This document shows positions 55,443-64,000 of a stretch of DNA of 64,000 nucleotides, in pieces (the stretch's first letter is position 1; the number at the start of each line of letters is the position of its first letter). The translations under genes were made by a program, and so were the position numbers. The stretch spans positions 2,355,131 to 2,419,130 of the forward strand of contig NZ_JAVAIM010000001.1 of the NCBI RefSeq assembly GCF_030717945.1, in the 5' to 3' direction. The notes below the pieces were generated by a model, which made no database searches, was not told the origin of the DNA, and saw only the letters and a list, made by a program, of their open reading frames with translations. Origin of the DNA: Qipengyuania profundimaris (GTDB lineage: Bacteria > Pseudomonadota > Alphaproteobacteria > Sphingomonadales > Sphingomonadaceae).

Positions 55443-57976
55443 GCGACACGCGGACAAACAAACAAGCGATGGGCTGGTCGACGGCCTGGCGCATCGCCCG
55501 GCGCGACCTCAACGCGCGTTTTCGCGGGCTCCGCCTGCTGCTCGTGTGCCTGTTTCTCGGCACCGGAGCGCTCGCAGCCATCGGCACGCTGACCGCCGCG
55601 ATCGAGCGCGAACTGGAGGCCAATGGCCGCCAGTTCCTCGGTGGGGACTTGCAGATCGAATTGTGGCAGCGCGGCCTCAACGAGGAAGAGAGCGCCGCGC
55701 TTGCCGAATACGGCACGGTCTCGGCAGGCACGCGCTTGCAGGCGATGGCCCGCTACGGCGAGCAGGCTGCACCGATCGAACTGAAGGCCATCGACGGTGC
55801 CTATCCGCTCTATGGCGAACTCGTGCTGGAGGACGGCCGCTCGGTCGGGCAGCCGGAAGCGGGTGAGGCCTGGCTCTCCCCCGGCGCGGCCGAACGGCTG
55901 GGTGTTTCGGTCGGAGAAACGATCGCGATCGGCACCGAAACGGTCACGGTCGGCGGGCTGATCGCGGACGAACCCGACCGGCTCGGCGAAGGTTTCCAGC
56001 TCGGCCCGACGATCATCGTGGCTGACGACCTCCCGCAGCGCGCCGGCCTGATCGCGCCCGGCTCCATGTACGAATCCAAGACCCGTGTCCGCTTCGACAC
56101 ACTGCAGAATGCGGAGGACGTGCGCGAAGACATCGAAGAGCGCTTTCCCGAGTCCGGCTTCGACATCGACACCGCCGATCGCGCCGCCCCCGGCACCGAC
56201 CGCTTCATCGACCGCATGAGCGAATTCCTCACTCTGGTGGGACTTGCTGCGCTGGTGATCGCGGGAATCGGTATCGGTGGCGGGGTGACCAGCTATCTCG
56301 ACGCGCGGCGGCAGGGGATCGCCACTCTCAAGATTCTCGGCGCGACGAGCCGCGATATCGCGCGGATCTATGCACTTCAGATCGCCGCAGCTGCTGTGGC
56401 CGGTAGTATTGCAGGCATCGTAGCCGGCATCGCGATCGTCCCGCTGCTTGCGACCGCACTGGAAGGACTGCTGCCCGTCTCGACCGGCTTCGTCGTCGCA
56501 CCCGGCCCGCTGTTGCTCGCGCTAGCCTATGGCCTCCTCGTCGCGCTGGTCTTCGCTGCGCCTCCACTGCTGAGAGCGCGCAATTTTCCGGCGATGGCGC
56601 TTATGCGGGCTCGAGTAGCACCGCTCGCAAGAGATCGCGTTGCTTTGCTGGTGGTCGGCGGGGGATTGGCGGCCATCGTGGCGCTGGCGCTGCTGACGGC
56701 GGAGCAACCTCTGCTGTCTGGTGGGTTCCTTGCAGGCGCCGCCGTTCTGCTAGGCTTGCTGGCCCTGCTCGGCTGGGGCATCCGCAAACTCGCCGCCGCG
56801 CTGCCGCGTCCGAAAGACCCTATCGCGCGCAACGCGCTCGCCAATCTGCACCGGCCCGGAAGCTCGACCGGAGCACTGGTCACCGCGCTCGGCTTTGGTC
56901 TGTCGGCCTTCGTTCTCCTCGCCGCGGTGCAATCCGCGATCGACGGCAATATCGAAAGCCGCGTGCCGCAGCAGGCGCCCGACTATTTCGTGCTCGACAT
57001 CCCGCGAGACCGGATCGCCGAATTCGAAACTCTGATCGAGGATGCCGATCCGCAGGCCGACTGGCGCACCGTGCCCGCCCTGCGCGGCTCCGTCCTCGCC
57101 TTCGGCCCGGAAGGCGCAATGACCCGCACTTCGGAGCTCGAGGACATCCCCGACGGCGCATGGGCGCTACGCGGCGAGCGCGGCCTGACCTATGCCGACA
57201 ATGTCCCCGAGGGTAATAGCATTACGTCAGGCGAATGGTGGGGGCCAATGTATGCAGGGGAACCGCTGGTCTCTGTCGATGAGGAATTCGCCGAGGCCGC
57301 CGGCCTCGAAATCGGCGACATGCTGACTTTCGGTGTGCTGGGCGTCGAGAAACAGGCACGGATCGCCAATCTGCGCCGCATCGACTGGGAGAGCATGGGT
57401 TTCAATTACGTCTTCGTGCTGAGCCCCAATGCGCTGGCCGATGTGCCGCACAATCTGGCCGCCACCATCGAACTGTCCGAAGGCAAACCGACCGGGCCGC
57501 TGTTGCAGTCTCTGGTCGCGAGCTTTCCCTCCGCCTCGGTGATCGAGGTCGGTGGCGTGCTGGGACAGGCCCGGACGATCCTTGAGCAGGTGGGTCTCGC
57601 CACGCTGGCCGCCGCCAGCGTAGCCGTGCTTGCGGGTCTGGCCGTGCTGCTTGGCGCGATTGCGGCCGCGCGTGCGGCGCGGACCTACGATACCGTGGTG
57701 ATGCGCGTCCTCGGCGCGGACCGGCGGCAGATCCTTGCCATGCAGTTGATCGAATATGTCGCGCTGGCTGGCGCTCTTGCCATCGTCGCGCTCGCTGTCG
57801 GCAGCTTTGCCGGCTGGCTGGTCGTGACCCAGCTGTTCGAATTCGACTGGCTGCCCGATTGGGGCGAGGTGATGGCTGTGCTCGGGTTGGGACTCGGGAT
57901 CGTTCTGGCCTTTGCGCTCGGGGCGTCCCTGCCGCTGCTGAGGGCCAAACCGGCGCAGGCATTGCGGGCGCTATAG
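55439..57976 (+). CDS. FtsX-family ABC permease, YbbP-like
   Basis: An 845-residue permease with ten predicted transmembrane helices: one near the N-terminus, a large periplasmic domain (about 45-260), a group of helices with an FtsX core (about 262-350), central helices, a second periplasmic domain and a final FtsX core (about 715-835) ending LPLLRAKPAQALRAL. This double FtsX arrangement is that of YbbP. The partner ATPase is encoded just upstream. The last 292 bases are overlapped antisense by the HNH frame. Confidence 0.9.
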   Translation: MSDTRTNKQAMGWSTAWRIARRDLNARFRGLRLLLVCLFLGTGALAAIGTLTAAIERELEANGRQFLGGDLQIELWQRGLNEEESAALAEYGTVSAGTRLQAMARYGEQAAPIELKAIDGAYPLYGELVLEDGRSVGQPEAGEAWLSPGAAERLGVSVGETIAIGTETVTVGGLIADEPDRLGEGFQLGPTIIVADDLPQRAGLIAPGSMYESKTRVRFDTLQNAEDVREDIEERFPESGFDIDTADRAAPGTDRFIDRMSEFLTLVGLAALVIAGIGIGGGVTSYLDARRQGIATLKILGATSRDIARIYALQIAAAAVAGSIAGIVAGIAIVPLLATALEGLLPVSTGFVVAPGPLLLALAYGLLVALVFAAPPLLRARNFPAMALMRARVAPLARDRVALLVVGGGLAAIVALALLTAEQPLLSGGFLAGAAVLLGLLALLGWGIRKLAAALPRPKDPIARNALANLHRPGSSTGALVTALGFGLSAFVLLAAVQSAIDGNIESRVPQQAPDYFVLDIPRDRIAEFETLIEDADPQADWRTVPALRGSVLAFGPEGAMTRTSELEDIPDGAWALRGERGLTYADNVPEGNSITSGEWWGPMYAGEPLVSVDEEFAEAAGLEIGDMLTFGVLGVEKQARIANLRRIDWESMGFNYVFVLSPNALADVPHNLAATIELSEGKPTGPLLQSLVASFPSASVIEVGGVLGQARTILEQVGLATLAAASVAVLAGLAVLLGAIAAARAARTYDTVVMRVLGADRRQILAMQLIEYVALAGALAIVALAVGSFAGWLVVTQLFEFDWLPDWGEVMAVLGLGLGIVLAFALGASLPLLRAKPAQALRAL

Positions 57977-58320
57977 AAATCCGGCCGGTTCAGCTTGGCC
58001 TGATGCCATTTTCCTAGCTCCATTCGACGCCTGACATGCTTCCGATGATCTTCGGCAGATTTGGCTACCGGACATTTATGCCGCTGGGTATTACAGAAGC
58101 GGCATGCCGCAACGAGATTGTCCCGATCGTTTGAGCCCCCTTCAGATCTGGCAACCAGATGCTCGGCGGTGGCTTGGCGTTGGCGTGCTTGCTTTTGGGT
58201 AAGTCGGAATTTCTGGCGATAGTGATCCGGATCGTTGATCCACATGGGGTCGTCGCAATAGAAACAAAGACCGTTCTGCTTCTGAAAATGGAACGAGGTT
58301 TTAGTCTTTAAATCGGCCAT
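57685..58320 (-). CDS. HNH endonuclease-like protein with run-on antisense tail
   Basis: A 211-codon frame. Residues 1 to about 115 form an HNH protein: CFYCDDPMW, then TAEHLVARSEGGSNDRDNLV with the His, and ACRFCNTQRHKCP with the second Cys pair. GGAGG lies 5 bases before ATG 58320, so the start is sound. Residues from about 115 to 211 are read from the antisense strand of the permease gene, are Ser/Thr/Ala-rich and have no family features. The original stop was probably lost, or the gene simply runs over its neighbour. A nuclease or DNA-binding role is inferred from the motif only. Confidence 0.65.
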   Translation of the reverse strand: MADLKTKTSFHFQKQNGLCFYCDDPMWINDPDHYRQKFRLTQKQARQRQATAEHLVARSEGGSNDRDNLVAACRFCNTQRHKCPVAKSAEDHRKHVRRRMELGKWHQAKLNRPDFYSARNACAGLALSSGRDAPSAKARTIPSPNPSTAITSPQSGSQSNSNSWVTTSQPAKLPTASATMARAPASATYSINCMARICRRSAPRTRITTVS

Positions 58321-58437
58321 TGATGCCTCCGAAAGGAAATTACATTCCTGCGGTGCGCACCGGTTATTAACCGCTCGAGGAAAGAGCCTAATGGCTCGCG
58401 CTATAGGCGGCTAATGCCGTTCCCCCACAACCTCACA

Positions 58438-58463
58438 CATCGAACTTCTGTTCGATGCCTTTT
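58438..58463 (+). terminator. Hairpin followed by T run, upstream of the HNH gene
   Basis: CATCGAAC and GTTCGATG form a perfect 8-bp stem with a TTCT loop, then CCTTTT on the plus strand. It lies in the 230-base gap between the HNH gene and the TonB receptor. It is too far (460 bases) from the permease to be its normal terminator. The remainder of this gap holds a GAGCC-TAAT-GGCTC mini hairpin and no gene. Confidence 0.35.
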
Positions 58464-58498
58464 GAAAGATCGTCTTCGCTGGCTCGCAGTCAAGACAA

Positions 58499-58524
58499 AG
58501 AAAAGGGGGCCCGACAGCCCCCTT
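58499..58524 (-). terminator. Rho-independent terminator of the TonB receptor gene
   Basis: On the minus strand AAGGGGGC and GCCCCCTT (58524-58503) pair over 8 bp around TGTCGG, followed by TTCTTTG. It lies about 30 bases after the receptor stop. Confidence 0.8.
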
Positions 58525-58553
58525 CCCCGTCTGATTGCACATATCCGCCTGGC

Positions 58554-61280
58554 TTAGAAGCGGAAGCGGGCTCCCACGCCGTAGGTCCGCGGCTGATTGG
58601 GATAGCCGGAGATCGACTGGCCCTGCGCCACGGCGGGAAAGATCGTGGTGATATAACGATCGTCCAGCAGATTGCGGCCCCAAACGCTAAGTTCCAGCCC
58701 CATGTCGAATGCGTAGGTAAGCGAAGCGTTGAGGCTGTTGACCTCCCGGCGGAACGGACGAGCCGCATCGCGGGCCGGGCCGAAATCGCGGGCGCCCGTG
58801 GCCGGATCGGTCACGATGAAGTTGGTCAATCCGGCAATCACCTGAACGGGCGACTGGTAGGAGAAGTCACCGCGCAGGATGATGCGATCGCCGTTCGAAT
58901 TGACCTCCTGGTCGTACTGAGCGCCGAATACGGCGGACAGCTTTGGCACACCGGCCACCTCTTCGTCGGTCAGATCGCCGACAGGCGAATTGGTGAAGCT
59001 GTCGTACTTCGCGTCGAGGTAAGTCATCGCGACACTCAGTGTCAGTGCGTCGGTCGGACGAACCTGGCCATCGAATTCGACCCCCAGCGTTTCCTGCTTC
59101 CCGGCATTCGAAAGGATGAAGGACGTACCGGTAAAGGTGTTTGCCTGGAAATCCTCGATCGACTGCTTGAAGAAGGTCAAGTTGGCCGAAGCGTATTCCC
59201 AATTGCCCTTGAAGCCGATCTCGTAAACCTCGGAATTTTCGGCATCTGCGAAGCGAGTACCCGGACGAAGGTTCGTGACCGCCAAGCCTTGGTCCACGAG
59301 CGCAGCGAAATCGCCCGGAAGCGGGCGGCTGTCACGCGAAAGATTGAAGCTCGGCGCTTTGTAGCCGGTCGCCCAGCTTGCATAGACGTTCAGCGTCGGC
59401 GTGATCTCGTACGCGAGGCGCACGTTCCAGCTGAAATCGTCATCATTCGTGGCGCAATCTTCCACCGCGTTCGGACAGTTCTGCAAGGGAGGCAGGAACT
59501 GGAAAGGGGTGAGCGCGAGCAGGGGGTTGACCGCCGGATTGGTGTCGTTGGCGTCGGCGAATGCCTGAACACCTTGCTGGATCTGCGCCACGATCGGTGC
59601 AAAGTTCGGATTGGCTAGCAGACCGGCAATCTGTTCTGGCGTGGCAGGCCCACCAAGTCCGAAAGCATCCCCGACCTGCGCCGGAAATGCCGTAGCGAAA
59701 ATCGCCCGATTGCCTGAAGCGACGAGATCGATGTTCGAGAAGACATCGGTGCTCGTCGAGTCCGTGACGATTTGTTTCTTGTCCTTGGTGTAATTCGCAC
59801 CCAACGTCAGGACGAGACCGTCGACAAACTCGAAATCGACGTTTCCGAAGATCGAATATGCCTCGTTGTCTTGCACGATGTTATTGAAGAAACCCTGACC
59901 TTCAGCGAAGAATTGGCCCGTGAAATCCTGGCCGTTCAGCGCCGAGAGGGTTGCTTCAACCGTGTCGATGTTCTGCGTTCCGCCCGTCGCTCCCTGCAGC
60001 AGCAGGTTGGCATAGGGACGGAAATCTTCGCCGAAGACGATCTGGTCGGAGGTGTCGACAGTCTCGTCGAAGTAGTAGCCGCCAATCAGGAAATTGATCG
60101 GACCGTCGAAGTCCGATGCAATCCGGAGTTCCTGGGTGAAGGTGTCGATCGCTGCGTCGCCGATATTCGCACCCGATGCGAGCGCGGCGCTGGTGAAATC
60201 GACGTCCTGATTGGCTGCAAGCTTGGTTTCGCGATAGGCTGTGATCGACGTCAGCGAGATACCACCCAAGTCGTAATCGATCTGGCCTGAGATGCCGTAG
60301 TTCTCGACATCGTTGATGGGATCGACATCGGTGAAGATCACATCGCCGTCGGGGTTGTCGCGGAAATCGTTGACCAGTCCGCCTACCGCCAGAACTGCCC
60401 CTGTTTCGGCAGACGGGCGGACATTGACGACGCCGCAGCAGCGTTCTTCGATCTTATCGTAGTCGCCGATGATACGCGCACGGAGCGGTCCGCCATTGTC
60501 AAAGAGCAACTGGCCGCGGGTAAACCAGCGATCACGATCGTTGATGTCCTGACCGTTGAAACCATTGGTCAGATAGCCGTCACGCTTGTTTATCCCCGCG
60601 CCGACGCTGAAGGCAAAGGACTCGCTAATCGGTCCCGTCACGTAGCCCTTGGCAACCATAGCGTCGAAATTGCCGTAACTCGCTTCGACCATTCCGCCGA
60701 AATCGAACTGCGGCTCTTTGGTGACGATGGAGATAACGCCGGCGCTCGCATTCTTGCCAAAGAGGGTCGATTGCGGTCCGCGCAACACTTCGACACGCTG
60801 GATATCGGGAAGGTCCGAAATCTGGGCGATTGCGCGGCTGCGATAGACCCCGTCGACGAACATCGCGACCGACGGCTCGAGTCCTATGTTGTTACCGTCC
60901 GTGCCGAAGCCACGAATGGAATAGCTCGTTGCAAAGGCGCTCTGCAGCTGGCTGACGCGAAGCGAAGGGACCACGGTGGCCAAATCCGCAACATCGCGTA
61001 TCTGAGCGCGCTCGATCGTCTCGGCAGTGGTCACGCTGACGGCGACCGGAGTTTCCTGCAATGTCTGCTCACGCTTGGTGGCGGTCACAACGATCACATT
61101 GCCGGTTTGCGCGTCAGAAGCGTCTTCGATGTTATCGCCGTCGCTATCGACCTGCTCCTGCACTTCCTCGAGGGCGTCCGCATCCTGTGCAGCCGCCGCG
61201 GCCGGTACAAAGATGGTCGCAGCACCGGCAAGCAGAGCGGTACGAACGGTCGCAGTGCGGCCGAAAGTGGTGAATTTCAT
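58554..61280 (-). CDS. TonB-dependent outer-membrane receptor
   Basis: A 908-residue receptor. The signal peptide ends in PAAAAAQ at about 31-32. It is followed by an acidic linker with DSDGDNIEDASD, which resembles a calcium-binding DxDGDxxxD repeat, then the TonB-box/plug region (IVVTATKREQTLQETPVAVSV, VEVLRGPQSTLFGKNASAGVI) and a 22-strand barrel ending YGVGARFRF with terminal Phe. GAGG lies 7 bases before ATG. The plug resembles the sphingomonad receptors for plant or aromatic compounds and siderophores; the ligand is unknown. No transporter or regulator gene sits beside it. Confidence 0.93.
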   Translation of the reverse strand: MKFTTFGRTATVRTALLAGAATIFVPAAAAAQDADALEEVQEQVDSDGDNIEDASDAQTGNVIVVTATKREQTLQETPVAVSVTTAETIERAQIRDVADLATVVPSLRVSQLQSAFATSYSIRGFGTDGNNIGLEPSVAMFVDGVYRSRAIAQISDLPDIQRVEVLRGPQSTLFGKNASAGVISIVTKEPQFDFGGMVEASYGNFDAMVAKGYVTGPISESFAFSVGAGINKRDGYLTNGFNGQDINDRDRWFTRGQLLFDNGGPLRARIIGDYDKIEERCCGVVNVRPSAETGAVLAVGGLVNDFRDNPDGDVIFTDVDPINDVENYGISGQIDYDLGGISLTSITAYRETKLAANQDVDFTSAALASGANIGDAAIDTFTQELRIASDFDGPINFLIGGYYFDETVDTSDQIVFGEDFRPYANLLLQGATGGTQNIDTVEATLSALNGQDFTGQFFAEGQGFFNNIVQDNEAYSIFGNVDFEFVDGLVLTLGANYTKDKKQIVTDSTSTDVFSNIDLVASGNRAIFATAFPAQVGDAFGLGGPATPEQIAGLLANPNFAPIVAQIQQGVQAFADANDTNPAVNPLLALTPFQFLPPLQNCPNAVEDCATNDDDFSWNVRLAYEITPTLNVYASWATGYKAPSFNLSRDSRPLPGDFAALVDQGLAVTNLRPGTRFADAENSEVYEIGFKGNWEYASANLTFFKQSIEDFQANTFTGTSFILSNAGKQETLGVEFDGQVRPTDALTLSVAMTYLDAKYDSFTNSPVGDLTDEEVAGVPKLSAVFGAQYDQEVNSNGDRIILRGDFSYQSPVQVIAGLTNFIVTDPATGARDFGPARDAARPFRREVNSLNASLTYAFDMGLELSVWGRNLLDDRYITTIFPAVAQGQSISGYPNQPRTYGVGARFRF

Positions 61281-61539
61281 GAGTTGTCCTCTTCTCTCAA
61301 GACGCATTCTGGTCTGCCGCGCAGTTCCCAAAATCACGCAAGCGGGGCGGCGAATATTCGTATGCACGCGCCACCTCAAGCATTTAGCCGGTCGCGAACC
61401 TACGCGATTCCGCCACTGTGCCTTTCGCGTTACACCGCATATGCTTGCCGCATTGCAGCATCTGCGCTAGGGGCGCGCCCGAATTGCCAGGCGCATGGCG
61501 CGCCTGCCGCTACGGCATTCTAAACGAAAGCATACATCC

Positions 61540-63360
<1,821 letters not shown>

Positions 63361-63369
63361 GGTTTAGGG

Positions 63370-64000
63370 CTAGGCCGAGACGTGATAGGTCTCGGCCAGC
63401 ACCAGCCCGGCATAGAGCACTGCACCACCGAGGAACGGCAGGAAAAAGCTTCTCCGGTTTTCCGGTAGCTCTTCCTTGAGCACCAGCAGCATCACGCCGC
63501 CGGCCAGGAAGGCGAACAGGCAGCCGATGGCGATCTCGGGCAGCTCGACCACCCGCCCCAGTGCCCAGCCGCCGAGCGTGGCGGCGACCAGGACCCAGCG
63601 GCCCTTCGCATCGTAAAGTTCGGGGTGGTCGGTGCGCGAGCCGAAATCGGCTGTGACGAAGTGCAACAGCATCGCGGCGAAATAGAGGACGAGCCCGAGC
63701 GGCGATGTGTCCTCGCGATGCGAAAGCAAGTACGTGATCACCAGGATCAGCAGCGAGGAGGCAGCGATGTGCAGCCAGAATACGCCGTGGTGCGGACGGT
63801 CGCGCCCCTCCTGCTCCATTCGCTGGCCGGTCGAGGCAGCCAATGCTCGTTCAAGACCATAGAATAACGCTAGTCCGGCCAGCGCCAGCGTATAGACCAA
63901 GCCCTCGGCAAGAGTGGCATCGAAACCGGTCGCCGTCTCGAAGGTCGCCGCGTGAGCGCCGAGTTCGGGCAAGACATGCATGAACACATAGCCGACCGCC
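63370..64000 (-). CDS. Polytopic membrane protein, possibly ZIP-like (5' part beyond the window)
   Basis: The frame is open to the right edge, so the N-terminus is missing; at least 210 residues are present. The first visible part AVGYVFMHVLPELGAH looks like the H-x-L-P-E-L helix of ZIP metal transporters. Five more hydrophobic helices follow with polar links (GSRTDHPELYDAKGR, EELPENRRSFF). Family membership is uncertain: the second ZIP signature (HExPHE) is not seen; only WALGRVVELPEIAIG has a related LPE. An in-frame GTG at 63987 is unlikely to be the true start, because the helix begins before it. Confidence 0.6.
   Translation of the reverse strand, partial: AVGYVFMHVLPELGAHAATFETATGFDATLAEGLVYTLALAGLALFYGLERALAASTGQRMEQEGRDRPHHGVFWLHIAASSLLILVITYLLSHREDTSPLGLVLYFAAMLLHFVTADFGSRTDHPELYDAKGRWVLVAATLGGWALGRVVELPEIAIGCLFAFLAGGVMLLVLKEELPENRRSFFLPFLGGAVLYAGLVLAETYHVSA
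63373..63397. terminator. Perfect inverted repeat at the end of typA
   Basis: GGCCGAGAC and GTCTCGGCC form a 9-bp stem with a 7-base loop, starting 12 bases after the typA stop. It lies inside the last codons of the facing membrane protein gene. No T run follows on either strand, so its action as a terminator is doubtful. Confidence 0.35.

Noticed and set aside
58320-58553. Possible RNA gene in the gap with several small hairpins
   Set aside because: The hairpins are short and do not form a known RNA fold; no promoter-terminator pair frames them convincingly.

Overview
The window looks like a chromosomal segment of an alphaproteobacterium of the order Sphingomonadales, most probably Erythrobacteraceae. 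The evidence is: high GC; an F1 ATP synthase operon (atpH-A-G-D-C) without F0 genes beside it; an epsilon subunit of only 85 residues; a two-piece, circularly permuted tmRNA gene; HdaA, DUF2794 and DUF2256 genes; and a large TonB-dependent receptor. No tRNA, rRNA, insertion sequence, prophage or CRISPR array was seen. Genes are tightly packed with many ATGA/GTGA overlaps.

Layout. 1-4.5 kb: end of an aldehyde dehydrogenase, Ada-type DNA repair protein, a membrane-tethered trypsin-like protease, a TauD-type dioxygenase. 4.7-9.8 kb: the F1 operon, with a small lipoprotein gene inserted between atpG and atpD, ended by a strong terminator. 9.9-17 kb: an envelope-glycan island (GtrB-like glycosyltransferase, methyltransferase, GtrA flippase, two GT-C-like membrane proteins, acyltransferase 3, SGNH hydrolase). 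17-26.9 kb: prolyl oligopeptidase, HNH protein, glmU/gph, an SDR, a DUF2157 protein with a hairpin over its start, cysE, hdaA and a DUF2066-like gene. 27-34.5 kb: purMN, sulfotransferase, ndk, two paralogous lipoproteins, holC-DUF2256-pepA. 34.6-40.4 kb: the envelope operon lptD-surA-pdxA-rsmA. 40.4-47 kb: two unknown genes, glcB, then an M20 hydrolase-astA-astB operon for arginine succinylation. 47-48.4 kb: a small membrane protein behind a near-perfect sigma-54 promoter, split ssrA, a long inverted repeat, mscL. 48.5-52.1 kb: LemA and two TPM proteins, Nudix, SDR. 52.2-52.8 kb: a sigma-54-type promoter followed by two unlisted paralogous micropeptide genes and pspC. 52.9-58.3 kb: recF, then tesA with ybbA-ybbP homologues, and an HNH gene running antisense into the permease gene. 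58.5-64 kb: TonB receptor, typA, and a membrane protein cut by the window edge.

The most interesting signal is the pair of sigma-54-type (-24/-12) promoters at about 46.99 kb and 52.77 kb. Each drives very small membrane proteins, and one operon carries a PspC protein. This suggests a phage-shock-like envelope-stress regulon containing undescribed micropeptides. It is inferred from promoter shape and gene content only.
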